Positions 27,646 to 37,309 of a stretch of DNA of 64,000 nt are shown here, piece after piece. The stretch comes from Mycobacterium heckeshornense (GTDB lineage Bacteria; Actinomycetota; Actinomycetes; Mycobacteriales; Mycobacteriaceae), in assembly GCF_016592155.1 (NCBI RefSeq), contig NZ_AP024237.1:3968001-4032000 (forward strand). The letters are read 5' to 3'. Every line of letters begins with the position of its first letter. Within the stretch, counting starts at the first letter, position 1. Made by a program: the position numbers and the translations under genes. The notes below the pieces were generated by a model. The model did not search any database. It was not told where the DNA came from and saw only the letters and a list, made by a program, of their open reading frames with translations.

Positions 27646-27691
27646 GCCCGTCGGCCCAGCCGCAGTTCACGCTGCCCTGGCAGCCGTCCCG

Positions 27692-28696
27692 CTATCCGGT
27701 GCCGACCGGACTGCGCGGTGTTGACAGCGCCGCGCTGCTGACGGGCGGGCCCGGCGTGGTCTGCGCCGCCGTGTCGCCGGCTTTGGACAGGCTCGGGCTG
27801 GTCGCTGGGATCGCCGCCGTCGTTGTGGGGGTGACGCCGACGGCTTGCGAAGGTGATTGCACCGGAGCAGAACTCGTCGAGGTGCTTGCCCACGCGGCCT
27901 GCGGCGCCGGCGAGGACGGTGTGGACGGTGCGGCCGGGCTGCTGCTGATGGTGGTGCTTGTGGTCGCCTCGGTCGACGCGCTGGTGGCGCTGCCCGAGGT
28001 GGTCTCCGGCAGGGCTGACTCGGCCGTCGTCGACCCTCCCGAAGTGGAAGCCGAGCCGACCGACGAAACGGGCGCGGGGCCTGCGGGCGAGCCCGGCGGC
28101 ACGGTGGCATTGGGATCGCGGCTGGCCACCTTGGCGTTGAGCTGATTGACCTCATCGAGTAGGCCCTGTTTGCGGGTGGAGTCGTTGACGCTTTGCACGG
28201 TGTCGCTGACGGCGGCCAACTTGCCTTGGGCCTGGTCCCATTGGCCTTGGGCAATCATCTGCTGAACCTTGGCCAATTCGCTCTTCGCGGCCAACTCCAC
28301 CTCGTCGTCGTGGACCGACGGCGGCTCCCCGAACAGCATGGTGTGCACGCCGTAAAGTGCGTCGCCCGGATGAGCGGTTCCCACCAGGGCGCCAAACCCG
28401 CCGAGCGCCAACACCGCCGCGGCCACAGATCCGACCAACGCCAGCGCCCGGCGGGCGCGCTGGCGGGCCGCCAGCCCGTGCTGCAGCGCAGCGACGGCTT
28501 CCTGCTCCGAGACCAGCGCGCTTGCCGGCGGCCATCGCAGATCGTCGCGCCACTGCTCGAGCAGCTCAGCCAGCACCTCGTCGTCGTGATCCGCGACGTC
28601 GACCCGCTCCCGGGTGGCGAGCGCGTCGAGGAATCCGTCGCTGCGCGCGATCGCGTCCAGCGACGGCTGATCTGCGGCTGACCTGAAATCAGACAT
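27692..28696 (-). CDS. rsdA: Anti-sigma-D factor RsdA
   Basis: A 334-residue membrane protein matching recalled Rv3413c in layout. The cytoplasmic N-terminus holds the sigma-binding region with WRDDLRWPPASALVS, strongly conserved in RsdA. One membrane segment lies at about residues 86-108. The outer part has a short helical domain (KSELAKVQQMIAQGQWDQAQ) and then a long Ser/Thr/Pro-rich tail. It sequesters SigD and is removed by regulated proteolysis. ATG 28696 overlaps the sigD stop by 8 bases, giving stoichiometric coupling; a GTG at 28702 is the alternative. Confidence 0.92.
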   Translation of the reverse strand: MSDFRSAADQPSLDAIARSDGFLDALATRERVDVADHDDEVLAELLEQWRDDLRWPPASALVSEQEAVAALQHGLAARQRARRALALVGSVAAAVLALGGFGALVGTAHPGDALYGVHTMLFGEPPSVHDDEVELAAKSELAKVQQMIAQGQWDQAQGKLAAVSDTVQSVNDSTRKQGLLDEVNQLNAKVASRDPNATVPPGSPAGPAPVSSVGSASTSGGSTTAESALPETTSGSATSASTEATTSTTISSSPAAPSTPSSPAPQAAWASTSTSSAPVQSPSQAVGVTPTTTAAIPATSPSLSKAGDTAAQTTPGPPVSSAALSTPRSPVGTG

Positions 28697-29267
28697 AATC
28701 ACGCCCCGCTGCGACGATTTCGGACTTGAGCCGGGTCAGCGCCCGGTGCTGGGCCACTCGAACCGCTCCGGGGGTGCTGCCGACAGCGGTGGCGGTTTCC
28801 TCGGCGCTCAAACCCACGACGACACGCATGATGATGATCTCGCGCTGCTGGTCGGGCAGGACCTCAAGCAATTCGTTCATTCGGGTCACCGATTCCGCCT
28901 CGAGGGCCACCTGTTCGGGATCCGCGCCATCGGCGCAGCGTTCGGGCAGCTCGTCGGCGGGGTAGGCCAGATCGCGACTGGCCGCGCGGTGCGCGTCAGC
29001 AACCTTGTGTGCGGCGATGCCGTACACAAAGGCCAGAAACGGGCGTCCCTGGTCCCGGTAGCGCGGCAGCGCCGTGATGGCGGCCAAGCACACCTCCTGT
29101 GCCACGTCATCAGCCGAAAGACCGCCCCGCTCCGCGGTGCCGATCCGCGCGCGGCAGTATCGAACCACGATCGGCCGGATGGTCTCCAACACTTCCCGAA
29201 GCGCATCTCGATCTCCTGCCACGGCATCGGCAACGACAGCGTCGAGACGTTCTCCGTCAATTGTCAT
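28689..29267 (-). CDS. sigD: RNA polymerase ECF sigma factor SigD
   Basis: About 192 residues from ATG 29267, preceded by GGAGAGA; a TTG at 29330 would give 213 residues, nearer the M. tuberculosis annotation. Region 2 holds LSADDVAQEVCLAAITALPRYR and AFVYGIAAHKVADAHR. Region 4 holds LPDQQREIIIMRVVVGLSAEETA with the helix-turn-helix SAEETATAVGSTPGAVRV. SigD directs late-exponential and nutrient-limitation genes in mycobacteria. It is bicistronic with its anti-sigma factor. Confidence 0.95.
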   Translation of the reverse strand: MTIDGERLDAVVADAVAGDRDALREVLETIRPIVVRYCRARIGTAERGGLSADDVAQEVCLAAITALPRYRDQGRPFLAFVYGIAAHKVADAHRAASRDLAYPADELPERCADGADPEQVALEAESVTRMNELLEVLPDQQREIIIMRVVVGLSAEETATAVGSTPGAVRVAQHRALTRLKSEIVAAGRDYV

Positions 29268-29355
29268 CGGCCGCGGTCTCTCCAACGTTACGAACCGGCC
29301 ACATCCCGGTCTTGTTGCACGGCTCGACAATAATGGCCGATCGGCGCTTCAACCG

Positions 29356-30174
29356 TTAACGCTCGCGCCAGATCCCGCCGGCGCGGCGCACGTGTTCGGC
29401 GCACGCGTGCCGCAGACTGCGCAGTTGTTGCGTTGTGCGCCTGGCACTTCCGATATCGATCAGCAGGCAAGCCAGCGCCCAGCGCAACGGCACTAAACCC
29501 AACTGCGCGGCGGCATCCAGCGTGTCGTCGCCGAGCGCACGAGCCCGGTCGATGTCGCCGGCGCTGCACAGCGCGGCGGCCAACACCATGTCGCTTTTGA
29601 CGCGGTGCCGCGCGGATATGGCCTGCGCCAGTTCGACGGCCTGCTCGGCATGACGCACCGCGCGGCGGCCTTCACCGTGGGCCATTGCCAGCTCGGCGGC
29701 CACCCACGCCCGGCGCACGGCCGGGCGCTGCGCCCCGGGCCCGCCGGCGGCCAGCGCCTTGTCGGCCCGGCGCAGCAATGTGTCGGCGGCGGCGAACCGG
29801 CGCACCCCGAGGGCGTCGGCGGCCAGCCCAATCAGCGCGTCGCCAGCAGCCTCGGCGTCGTCGCCGGCCAGCGCCAACGCTGCGCCGTCCCACCGGCGCG
29901 CTCGCGCATGCCAGCCGAGCTGACGCAGGAACGAGCCCCGGGTGCTGTGCGCCAGCGAGGCCAGCCGTCCCGCTGTTGTGGTGCGCAGCAGCGGCGCCAA
30001 GTCGCTCAGGGCGCTGCCGTAGCGACCCTGCCCGCCGGCTGCGACCGCGCGCAGCCAGCGTTGGTAAGGTGTGGTCGCCGACGGCAGCGGCCAACAGCCC
30101 GGCCGGTCACCGAATGCGGCGGCGCTCAGAGTCGATTCAGTCAATAGACGGCGTTCGGTATTCGCGGGGCACAT
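29356..30174 (-). CDS. Conserved helical-repeat protein (Rv3415c-like), function unknown
   Basis: A 272-residue soluble protein, about the recalled length of Rv3415c (275). It is Ala/Arg/Leu-rich with repeated helix pairs (for example LIGLAADALGVRRFAAADTLLRRADKALAA and AVRHAEQAVELAQAIS) that read like TPR units. No catalytic motif is seen. It lies downstream of the long whiB3 divergent region and upstream of sigD on the same strand with an 88-base gap. The role is unknown; a protein-binding function is possible. Confidence 0.75.
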   Translation of the reverse strand: MCPANTERRLLTESTLSAAAFGDRPGCWPLPSATTPYQRWLRAVAAGGQGRYGSALSDLAPLLRTTTAGRLASLAHSTRGSFLRQLGWHARARRWDGAALALAGDDAEAAGDALIGLAADALGVRRFAAADTLLRRADKALAAGGPGAQRPAVRRAWVAAELAMAHGEGRRAVRHAEQAVELAQAISARHRVKSDMVLAAALCSAGDIDRARALGDDTLDAAAQLGLVPLRWALACLLIDIGSARRTTQQLRSLRHACAEHVRRAGGIWRER

Positions 30175-30513
30175 TAGTTAAAAGTTTGTGGTTTCTCAGT
30201 TACCGCAATATTAACCACCGCATACCGGTCGCCTTATTAACGTGCACGCGCCACCGGGTAGAAACTGAAATACCAGCATCGGCGACCTCGCATTAGCATG
30301 CTCGGTACGGATACTGCATCACAGGGATGAACGTGAAGTAAATTCTCAACCTGCGGTTACGCATTCGATGAGCCGGGTCTGTGTTGACTGAAATTCGGCG
30401 CCGCCCCTACTTTATTGCTGACGAGTAGTCATCGCCGACTCCGCTCGAATCAGTTACATGGCCCAAGCGCTGGTTGTACTCGCTTGCCCATGGACGTGTA
30501 GAGAGGGAATTAA
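30175..30513. promoter_or_regulatory. 339-bp AT-richer intergenic region upstream of whiB3
   Basis: No convincing coding frame. The region is visibly richer in A and T than the surroundings, with several TTA/TAA tracts near 30180-30240 and 30340-30420. It separates the divergent Rv3415c-like and whiB3 genes. GAGAGGGA at 30501-30508 is the whiB3 ribosome-binding site. In M. tuberculosis whiB3 responds to redox and acid signals and is bound by PhoP, so a long regulatory leader fits; no specific PhoP box was identified. Confidence 0.6.
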
Positions 30514-30813
30514 ATGCCGCAGCCGGAGCAGCTACCTGGACCAAACGCCGATATCTGGGATTGGCAACTGCGCGGCCTGTGCCGGGGTGTCGACTCGTCG
30601 GTGTTCTTCCATCCCGACGGCGAGCGTGGCCGGGCCCGTCTGCAACGCGAGCGTCGGGCCAAGGAGATGTGCCGACGCTGCCCGGTGATCCAGCAGTGCC
30701 GCGATCACGCTCTGGCGGTCGCTGAACCGTATGGCATCTGGGGCGGGCTGTCGGAGACCGAGCGCGACATGTTGCTCAAACGCGATCTGGGCCGCGCCCG
30801 CCGCAGCGCCTAA
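30514..30813 (+). CDS. whiB3: Redox-sensing Fe-S regulator WhiB3
   Basis: A 99-residue WhiB protein. The four cluster ligands are Cys23, Cys53, Cys56 and Cys62 (C-x29-C-x2-C-x5-C). The GIWGG turn at 74-78 and the basic tail RDLGRARRSA for DNA binding follow. WhiB3 holds a 4Fe-4S cluster that reacts with O2 and NO, binds SigA and steers lipid and redox metabolism (family knowledge). It is single-gene and strongly preceded by a ribosome-binding site. Confidence 0.95.
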   Translation: MPQPEQLPGPNADIWDWQLRGLCRGVDSSVFFHPDGERGRARLQRERRAKEMCRRCPVIQQCRDHALAVAEPYGIWGGLSETERDMLLKRDLGRARRSA

Positions 30814-30918
30814 TCCCGGCGCCGCCGCTCCCGGGCCACCACGGGGCGACCACGCCCGACGTCCGGGACGTGTGTGGCCGTTGGCACATGGCTGTGCGCT
30901 CGTGCTTAGGTCGGGATT

Positions 30919-31569
30919 GTGAGATCCCTCGTTACGTTGTCCCGCGAGACGGTCGCGGTTCGGCTCGTGGTCGCCGCCGCGCTCGGCGTCGCCGTCGCTG
31001 TCGCGGTGGGTGACACGGTCGGCTGGCGATTCGCGATCGTCGGCTGGGTCGTTACCTCCGCCGTCTATGTGGTCTGGACGCGGCTCGTCCTGGCCGGAAT
31101 GGATGCCGATCAAACCCGCGAATACGTGACCAAGGAGGACCCCACCCGGTGGGTGGCCGACGCGGTCATCGTCTCGGCAAGCGTCGCGAGCCTGGGCGGG
31201 GTCGGTTACGTGGTAGCCGCCGCATCGCGCTCAGGCCCGGGAGCCGTCGAGGCCGCCATGGTCGGTCTGCTCACCGTCGCGGCATCCTGGTTCGCCGTGC
31301 ACACGTTGTTCACCGTGCACTACGCACGGCTCTACTACTCGGGCGAGCCGGGCGGAATCAACTTCCACGACCCCGAGCGACCCTGCTTCCGGGACTTCGC
31401 GTACGTGGCCTTCACCGTGGGCATGACGTTTCAGGTGTCGGACACCGAGATCGGGTTGACGTCCATCCGGGCGACGGTGTTGCGGCACGCGCTGCTGTCC
31501 TACCTCCTTGGCGCGGTCGTCTTGGCGGTCACCATCAACCTGATCGCGGGACTGGGTGCCAAGTTGTGA
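30919..31569 (+). CDS. DUF1345 integral membrane protein
   Basis: A 216-residue protein with about five membrane segments (around residues 15-32, 37-57, 80-100, 108-130 and 190-212). The family signature appears as [14 protein letters not shown] followed by [33 protein letters not shown]1345 proteins are widespread membrane proteins of unknown function. GTG 30919 is the start. It sits between whiB3 and groEL1, where M. tuberculosis has no counterpart that I recall. Confidence 0.85.
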   Translation: MRSLVTLSRETVAVRLVVAAALGVAVAVAVGDTVGWRFAIVGWVVTSAVYVVWTRLVLAGMDADQTREYVTKEDPTRWVADAVIVSASVASLGGVGYVVAAASRSGPGAVEAAMVGLLTVAASWFAVHTLFTVHYARLYYSGEPGGINFHDPERPCFRDFAYVAFTVGMTFQVSDTEIGLTSIRATVLRHALLSYLLGAVVLAVTINLIAGLGAKL

Positions 31570-31637
31570 TCGAGTCGGCACCGCCGCGCCGAGGCTGAAA
31601 ACTTTTATCGGGCAGGACTTTCCCTTCAAAGCATGAG

Positions 31638-31673
31638 CCCCCCGGTCGGCGAGGCCGGGGCCGTGCCGGGGGG
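31638..31673 (-). terminator. Rho-independent-type hairpin after groEL1
   Basis: Arms at 31638-31650 and 31660-31673 form a G/C-rich stem with six consecutive C-G pairs at its base. It begins five bases after the groEL1 stop on the minus strand. There is no long T tract beyond it on that strand, as is usual for mycobacterial terminators. Confidence 0.75.
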
Positions 31674-31678
31674 TGGTT

Positions 31679-33292
31679 TTAGTGCGCGTGGCCGTGCTCG
31701 TCGTGCTCGGCTTGTTCTTCGGGCTTTTCTACAACAGCCGTCTCGGTGGTCAGCACCATCCGGGCCACCGACGCCGCGTTGAGCACCGCCGACCGGGTGA
31801 CCTTCACCGGGTCGATGACCCCCTCGGCTGCCAGGTCGCCGAAGGTCAGCGTCTCGGCGTTCAAGCCGTGCCCGGCCGGCAGCTGAGCGACCTTGTTCAC
31901 CACGACCGAGCCATCCAGCCCGGCGTTGGCAGCGATCCAGTGCAGCGGCGCGCTGAGCGCTTCGGAGAACACGTCGACACCGAGAACCTCGTCGCCGCTG
32001 AGCGACGCACGCAGTTTTGTGAGCGCCTCGCGGGCCGCCAACAGCGAGACCCCGCCCCCCGGCACGATGCCCTCCTCGACGGCGGCCTTGGCGGCGGCGA
32101 CGGCGTCCTCGACGCTTTCCTTGCGCTCCTTCAGCGCGGTTTCGGTCGCCGCACCAACCTTGATGACGGCAACCCCGCCGGCCAGCTTGGCCAGTCGCTC
32201 CTCGAGTTTCTCGCGGTCCCAATCGGAATCGGTCGTCTCGATCTCGGCGCGCAGTTGCTTGGCACGCTCGGCAATAGCTTCAGCACTGCCGCCACCGTCG
32301 ACGATCACGGTGTCGTCCTTGGTGACCACGATGCGCCGCGCGGTGCCCAACACGTCCAGCCCGACCTCGCGCAGCAGCAGTCCGACATCGGGGTCGACCA
32401 CCTGGCCGCCGGTGACCACGGCAAGGTCCTGCAGGAACGCCTTGCGGCGGTCGCCGAAGTACGGCGCCTTGACCGCGACCGTCTTCAACGTCTTACGGAT
32501 GGCGTTGACCACCAACGTCGCCAGCGCCTCCCCTTCGACGTCCTCGGCGATGACCAGCAGCGGTTTGCCGGTTTCGGCGACCTTCTCCAACAGCGGCAGC
32601 AGATCCGGCAGCGAGCTGATCTTTTCCCGGTGCAGCAGGATCAGCGCGTCCTCGAGCACGGCCTGCTGCGCATCGAAGTCGGTGACGAAGTACGCCGAGA
32701 TGAATCCCTTGTCGAACCCGACACCCTCGGTGAACTCCAGCTCGGTGGACAGCGTCGACGATTCTTCGACCGTGACCACCCCGTCGTGGCCCACCTTGGT
32801 CATTGCCTCGCCAACCAATTCGCCGATCTGCTCGTCGCGCGACGACACCGTGGCAACCTGCGCGATCGCGGTTTTGCCGGATACCGGGGTGGCGGCCGCC
32901 AGCAATGCCTCCGACACCGCGTCGGCGGCCTTGCTGATCCCCGAGCCCAGCGCGATCGGGTTGGCGCCGGCGGCCACCAGCCGCAGGCCCCCTTTGATCA
33001 CCGCTTGCGCGAGCACGGTCGCGGTGGTCGTGCCGTCGCCGGCCACGTCGTTGGTCTTGGTGGCCACTGACTTCACCAGCTGGGCGCCCAGGTTCTCGAA
33101 CGGGTCTTCCAGGTCGATGTCGCGGGCCACGGTGACGCCGTCGTTCGTGACGGTCGGCCCACCAAATGCCTTGGCCAACACGACATGGCGGCCGCGCGGC
33201 CCCAGCGTCACCCGTACCGTGTCGGCGAGCTTGTCGACACCGGTTTCGATGTCGCGGCGCGCGATTTCGTCGTACTCAAGCAGTTTGCTCAT
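31679..33292 (-). CDS. groEL1: Chaperonin GroEL1 with His-rich C-terminus
   Basis: A 537-residue 60-kDa chaperonin. The ATP site is present ([16 protein letters not shown] and [10 protein letters not shown]). The C-terminus ends in HDEHGHAH instead of the Gly-Met repeats of housekeeping GroEL, which marks it as the GroEL1 paralogue. In mycobacteria GroEL1 is encoded with groES, while GroEL2 lies elsewhere and is essential; GroEL1 has been linked to mycolate synthesis in biofilms and to metal binding through the His tail. It follows groES after 86 bases in one operon. Confidence 0.96.
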   Translation of the reverse strand: MSKLLEYDEIARRDIETGVDKLADTVRVTLGPRGRHVVLAKAFGGPTVTNDGVTVARDIDLEDPFENLGAQLVKSVATKTNDVAGDGTTTATVLAQAVIKGGLRLVAAGANPIALGSGISKAADAVSEALLAAATPVSGKTAIAQVATVSSRDEQIGELVGEAMTKVGHDGVVTVEESSTLSTELEFTEGVGFDKGFISAYFVTDFDAQQAVLEDALILLHREKISSLPDLLPLLEKVAETGKPLLVIAEDVEGEALATLVVNAIRKTLKTVAVKAPYFGDRRKAFLQDLAVVTGGQVVDPDVGLLLREVGLDVLGTARRIVVTKDDTVIVDGGGSAEAIAERAKQLRAEIETTDSDWDREKLEERLAKLAGGVAVIKVGAATETALKERKESVEDAVAAAKAAVEEGIVPGGGVSLLAAREALTKLRASLSGDEVLGVDVFSEALSAPLHWIAANAGLDGSVVVNKVAQLPAGHGLNAETLTFGDLAAEGVIDPVKVTRSAVLNAASVARMVLTTETAVVEKPEEQAEHDEHGHAH

Positions 33293-33378
33293 GGCTCAAT
33301 TCCTGTCCCGACGCAGGGGTAGCCGCCCCGGAAATCGCCCGCGGGCACCGCGGGGATCGCCGGGGCGGCAAACCGTTT

Positions 33379-33681
33379 CTACTTGTTGACGATGGCCAGC
33401 ACGTCACGAGCGGACAGAATCAAGTACTCCTCGCCGTTGTACTTGATCTCGGTGCCGCCGTACTTGCTGAAGATGACGGTGTCGCCCTCGGACACGTCCA
33501 GCGGGATGCGCTTCTCGCCGTCCTCATCCCAGCGGCCGGGACCGACGGCGACGACCTTGCCCTCCTGCGGCTTTTCCTTGGCGGTGTCGGGAATGACCAG
33601 ACCGGATGCGGTCGTGGTCTCGGCCTCGATGGTTTGTACGAGGATCTTGTCCTCGAGCGGCTTGATGTTCACGCTCGCCAC
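33379..33681 (-). CDS. groES: Co-chaperonin GroES
   Basis: A 100-residue Cpn10. The mobile loop region [21 protein letters not shown] contacts GroEL, and [32 protein letters not shown] is the conserved barrel end. It heads the groES-groEL1 operon, with a CIRCE element about 170 bases upstream. Confidence 0.98.
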   Translation of the reverse strand: MASVNIKPLEDKILVQTIEAETTTASGLVIPDTAKEKPQEGKVVAVGPGRWDEDGEKRIPLDVSEGDTVIFSKYGGTEIKYNGEEYLILSARDVLAIVNK

Positions 33682-33848
33682 GATTAGAGCCCTCCACTTA
33701 GTTCGCTCGAGTCCCGGGCCGTCGCCCTGGACGCTGTGGGTAGCAGGTCCGGGCTGTCCCCGGGCCGTCGGATATCAGGTGTTCGGCAGCCGTCCGTACC
33801 CTCGCGTCGTCGTCGCGGGTGCCGACACGGGGATTGTCCGATTGCCAC

Positions 33849-33880
33849 CTAGCACTCTATACATGAGAGTGCTAGCACTC
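33849..33880 (-). promoter_or_regulatory. CIRCE operator of groES-groEL1 with an extra half site
   Basis: CTAGCACTC-N9-GAGTGCTAG at 33849-33875 is a perfect 9-9-9 inverted repeat, matching the CIRCE consensus (TTAGCACTC-N9-GAGTGCTAA) apart from the outer base pair. A third CTAGCACTC half site overlaps it on the right (33872-33880), so 33867-33880 is itself palindromic. TATAGA on the minus strand within the spacer could be the groES -10. HrcA repression relieved by heat is expected. Confidence 0.9.
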
Positions 33881-34054
33881 AAGGCCGCCCGGCTGCTTCC
33901 TGCCGACAACCGACCGCGCCAACCATCCCGGATCGCGGCGCCGATCACTGCCCGGGCTCGGTGTCTGGTCGCCCGTGCCCAGCAGCCGCAGCAAGACACC
34001 GCTGGGCGGTCGTTTCTCAGGCTGCGTCAAGGACGAAATGTTAGTAATGAGAGC

Positions 34055-34690
34055 ATGTTCAACGCGACCCGCATTGCCAGCGCGGCCGCGGCGGTCTTTT
34101 CGGCCTTGCCGGCGTTCGCCGGCATCGCCCACGCCGACCCCAACGGCCGAATGTACGGTAACCCGCAAGCCGCCGCCCCCTACTGGCGCTACCAACACGG
34201 AGAAGATTGCGGCCTGATGGCGGTGGCCGACGTGGTCGGCCAGCTCACCGGCAAAGAACCCAGCCAAACCGGCATCGAGCTGCGCGGGGTGTTCACCAAA
34301 AGCGAAGCCCACCGCGGGCCCGTCTACCTGTTCGACGGAACCTCGCCGCAGGATATGGTCATGCTGCTGGGCAAATACGGCATCCAATCCGACCTCACGA
34401 CCGGCAACACCATGGACGGGCTGGAGCAGGACCTGGCCGGCGGGCACAAAGTCATCGCCGCAGTTAACGCCGAAACCATCTGGAACTACCCTCCCGGCAA
34501 GGGTCAGCGCACCAACGCCGACCATGCCGTCGTCGTTACCGGAGTCGACACCCGCGCCGACGTCGTCCACCTCAACGACAGCGGCACTCCCAACGGACGT
34601 GACGAGCAGATCCTTATGGATACCTTCACGAAAGCGTGGGCGACCAGCAACGACCTGCTCATCGTCACCGAGCAAACCAGCAACGCATAA
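34055..34690 (+). CDS. Secreted C39-like cysteine peptidase domain protein
   Basis: A 211-residue exported protein. A signal peptide of about 27 residues ends AGIAHA-DP. The mature domain resembles the bacteriocin-processing C39-like fold (Peptidase_C39_2). The catalytic Cys lies in HGEDCGLMAVADVV, the His in NADHAVVVTGVD and the Asn/Asp in HLNDSGT. It has no transporter attached, so it is a free secreted protease or hydrolase. It lies divergent from groES and convergent with tsaD (15-base gap), where M. tuberculosis has no gene that I recall. The substrate is unknown. Confidence 0.8.
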   Translation: MFNATRIASAAAAVFSALPAFAGIAHADPNGRMYGNPQAAAPYWRYQHGEDCGLMAVADVVGQLTGKEPSQTGIELRGVFTKSEAHRGPVYLFDGTSPQDMVMLLGKYGIQSDLTTGNTMDGLEQDLAGGHKVIAAVNAETIWNYPPGKGQRTNADHAVVVTGVDTRADVVHLNDSGTPNGRDEQILMDTFTKAWATSNDLLIVTEQTSNA

Positions 34691-34705
34691 CGCCCGCCGT
34701 CGTCC

Positions 34706-35728
34706 TCAGGGCAGCTGTGCGCGCACCACCGGCAGGCCGGGGTCGCTGGGCGCATCCAGCGGTGAGGGCGGGGCGCCAGCGGCGATCAGCTGCGCGGCAA
34801 AGGCGGCTATCATCGCGCCGTTGTCGGTGCACAACCGCGGTCGCGGAATCCGCAGGTTCACACCGGCGTCGCGACAGCGCTGCTCGGCGAGTTCGCGCAG
34901 CCGCGAATTGGCCGCCACACCACCGGCGATCAGCAACGTCGACACGCCCACTTCGGCGGCGGCGCGGAGGGCCTTCATGGTCAGCACGTCGGCGACCGCC
35001 TCCTGAAAACCGGCAGCGATGTCGGCCGTCGACGCATCCGGGTGGCTTTCCACGTAGCGCGCGACCGCGGTCTTGAGCCCGGAGAAACTGAACCCATACG
35101 GGTCGTCCGCGGGTCCGGTCATGCCGCGCGGGAACACAATCGCGTCGCGGTCACCGGTGCGGGCCAGCTCGTCAAGCACCTTGCCGCCCGGGTAGCCCAG
35201 GCCCAGCAATCGAGCGACTTTGTCGTAGGCCTCGCCGGCGGCGTCGTCGACGGTACTGCCCAGCTCGACGATCGGCTCACCAAGCGAACGCACATGCAGC
35301 AGATGGGTGTGTCCGCCCGACACCAGCAACGCCACGCACTGCGGCAGCGGCCCATGTTCGTAGATGTCAGCGGCCAGGTGTCCACATAAATGGTTGACCG
35401 CGTAGAACGGAACGTCCCAGGCAGCCGAATACGCTTTGGCCGCAGCCACTCCCACCAGCAACGCGCCGGCCAGCCCGGGCCCGGCGGTCGCCGCGACCAC
35501 GTCCGGTTTGCGCACACCGGCGCGCTTCATCGCGCGGCGCATGGTCGGACCAAGTGCTTCCAGGTGCGCCCGCGAGGCGATCTCGGGGACGACACCGCCA
35601 AACCGCGCATGCTCGTCGACACTGGAGGCCACCTCGTCGGCCAGCAATGTCACCGCGCCGTCGTCGTGCCGGGCGATGGCGACACCGGTTTCGTCACAAG
35701 AGGTTTCGATGGCCAGGATGATGCTCAT
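34706..35728 (-). CDS. tsaD: tRNA threonylcarbamoyladenosine transferase TsaD
   Basis: A 340-residue Kae1/Qri7-family enzyme that transfers the threonylcarbamoyl group to A37 of ANN-reading tRNAs with TsaB and TsaE. It begins [17 protein letters not shown]. The iron-binding HxxxH motif is HLCGH, and [14 protein letters not shown] and [11 protein letters not shown] are typical ATP-site segments. It is the last gene of an overlapping minus-strand operon; its ATG overlaps the rimI stop by 4 bases. Confidence 0.97.
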   Translation of the reverse strand: MSIILAIETSCDETGVAIARHDDGAVTLLADEVASSVDEHARFGGVVPEIASRAHLEALGPTMRRAMKRAGVRKPDVVAATAGPGLAGALLVGVAAAKAYSAAWDVPFYAVNHLCGHLAADIYEHGPLPQCVALLVSGGHTHLLHVRSLGEPIVELGSTVDDAAGEAYDKVARLLGLGYPGGKVLDELARTGDRDAIVFPRGMTGPADDPYGFSFSGLKTAVARYVESHPDASTADIAAGFQEAVADVLTMKALRAAAEVGVSTLLIAGGVAANSRLRELAEQRCRDAGVNLRIPRPRLCTDNGAMIAAFAAQLIAAGAPPSPLDAPSDPGLPVVRAQLP

Positions 35729-36195
35729 CGCGGATCCCGCCGCATGGTGTAGGCGTCGGCACCACTTACCCGGTAATAGCGCCGGCGCAGGCCGACGTTG
35801 ACGAATCCCGCGCTGCGGTACAAGGCGATCGCGGCGGCATTGTCGGTGCGCACTTCGAGGTAGACGGTTCCCCCGGCGGCAAAGCGCAGCAACTCGTTGA
35901 GCAGCCGCCGGCCGATGCCGCGGCCGTGGTAGGCGGGGTCGACGCCGATGGTGTGCACTTCGTACTCGAAGGGCGGCCGGCGGCCCAACCGTGCGATACC
36001 TCCGTAACCGACGAGGGTGTCGGCGGTGCGGGCGGCCACGTAGTGACTGTTCGTGGCGGCGAGTTCGCGCGCGAAGGCCGCCACCGGCCACGGATCGTCG
36101 CCGGGGAACAACTGGGCCTCCAACTGCGCGCACCGCTCGGCGTCGGCGAGAGTCAACTCGTCGATGGTGATCGGTTCGGCGTCGTAGGCCGTCAT
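35725..36195 (-). CDS. rimI: Ribosomal-protein-alanine N-acetyltransferase RimI
   Basis: A 156-residue GNAT acetyltransferase. The acetyl-CoA motif is [17 protein letters not shown], preceded by the beta strands of the fold, and the C-terminus has [10 protein letters not shown]. In mycobacteria RimI acetylates N-termini including that of ribosomal protein S18 (family knowledge). ATGA overlaps with both neighbours (tsaB and tsaD) show tight translational coupling, the common tsaB-rimI-tsaD arrangement. Confidence 0.94.
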   Translation of the reverse strand: MTAYDAEPITIDELTLADAERCAQLEAQLFPGDDPWPVAAFARELAATNSHYVAARTADTLVGYGGIARLGRRPPFEYEVHTIGVDPAYHGRGIGRRLLNELLRFAAGGTVYLEVRTDNAAAIALYRSAGFVNVGLRRRYYRVSGADAYTMRRDPR

Positions 36196-36848
36196 CGCGA
36201 AACCACCTGGTTGGCAGGGACCTTGGCGTCGGGGCGACGCAGATACAGCGGCAGCAGCGGCGCCGGTTTCGCTGACAAGTCGGCCGCCGCGGCGACCAAC
36301 CCCGTCGGCGTCGGGTAGACCGGCCCACAGTGCGGCAGGTCGAACGCCGCCGCATGCTCGGGTGAGCCGGCCACTGCCCGCGCCGGGCCGGGGTCGACGT
36401 CGCGAGGGGCGTTTACGGCGGGACCGTCGACCCGAAAGCCGTCGTGGTAACGGGCCCAATAGATTTCGCGGCGACGGGCATCGGTGACCACCAGCGTCTC
36501 ACCTTGGGTCTGCACACCGATGGCGTCCAGGCTGCACACCGGATGCACCGGGATACCCAGCGCATGCCCGTAGGCGGACGCGGTGGCCATGCCCACCCGC
36601 AAGCCGGTGAACGGGCCCGGCCCGCAACCCACCACGACAGCGTCGAGGTCGGCCATGGTCAATCCGGCATCGGCGAGCGCGGCCACGACGTTGGGGGTGA
36701 GTCGTTCGGCGTGCGCCCGGGCGTCGATGGTGATCCGCTGGGCGACCAGGTCGAGATCGGTTGCAGACGACCGCCGCACGATCCCGGCCGTCACCGCGGG
36801 GGTGGCGGTGTCGAGCGCCAACACCAGCACGTCGGCAGCGTGGGTCAT
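36192..36848 (-). CDS. tsaB: tRNA t6A biosynthesis protein TsaB
   Basis: A 218-residue ASKHA-fold partner of Tsa[15 protein letters not shown] opens the fold and [19 protein letters not shown] is the signature region. The catalytic residues of TsaD are missing, as in all TsaB. ATG 36848 overlaps the tsaE stop by 4 bases and is preferred to the ATG at 36857. Confidence 0.95.
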   Translation of the reverse strand: MTHAADVLVLALDTATPAVTAGIVRRSSATDLDLVAQRITIDARAHAERLTPNVVAALADAGLTMADLDAVVVGCGPGPFTGLRVGMATASAYGHALGIPVHPVCSLDAIGVQTQGETLVVTDARRREIYWARYHDGFRVDGPAVNAPRDVDPGPARAVAGSPEHAAAFDLPHCGPVYPTPTGLVAAAADLSAKPAPLLPLYLRRPDAKVPANQVVSR

Positions 36849-37309
36849 GCGGCCCACCGCCAGGTCGCGATCCGCACGTCGGAGTTACTGACGCGCTCAA
36901 GGCGAACATCAAGATGCCGCTCGGATAGCCGCTCGGCGATCCCCTCGCCCCACTCCACCACCACGACCGCCTGGTCGAGTTCGGTGTCCAGATCCAGCGA
37001 GTCGAGTTCAGCCAGCAGATCGGCGTCGTCGTGATCCAACAACCGGTAGAAGTCCACGTGGACCATTGCCGGTGCGCCGGCGTCGCGCGCTCGGTGCACC
37101 CGCGCGAGCACGAACGTCGGCGAGATGACCGGTCCGTCGACGTTCAGGGCCTCGGCTATTCCCTTGGCCAACACGGTTTTACCGGCGCCGAGCGGCCCGG
37201 AGAGCACCACCACGTCGCCGGCGCGCAGCTGCTCACCGAGCCGCGTTCCGAGCGCGAAGGTGTCCTCGGCCCGTTCAAGGGTCGCCGTGCCTGATTCCAG
37301 CTCAACCAT
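36845..37309 (-). CDS. tsaE: tRNA t6A biosynthesis ATPase TsaE
   Basis: A 154-residue P-loop ATPase. Walker A is GPLGAGKT at about residues 38-45, with SPTF switch residues and a conserved VDFYRL downstream. TsaE binds the TsaB-TsaD dimer and resets it by ATP hydrolysis. The gene overlaps tsaB downstream by 4 bases and the alpha/beta hydrolase upstream by 8 bases. Confidence 0.95.
   Translation of the reverse strand: MVELESGTATLERAEDTFALGTRLGEQLRAGDVVVLSGPLGAGKTVLAKGIAEALNVDGPVISPTFVLARVHRARDAGAPAMVHVDFYRLLDHDDADLLAELDSLDLDTELDQAVVVVEWGEGIAERLSERHLDVRLERVSNSDVRIATWRWAA

Noticed and set aside
27441..28145. Plus-strand frame opposite the rsdA tail
   Set aside because: It reads the complement of the low-complexity Ser/Thr/Pro tail of rsdA; no ribosome-binding site or family.
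31673..33389. Long plus-strand frames opposite groEL1
   Set aside because: Antisense shadows of groEL1, with Ser/Thr-rich composition and no start signal.
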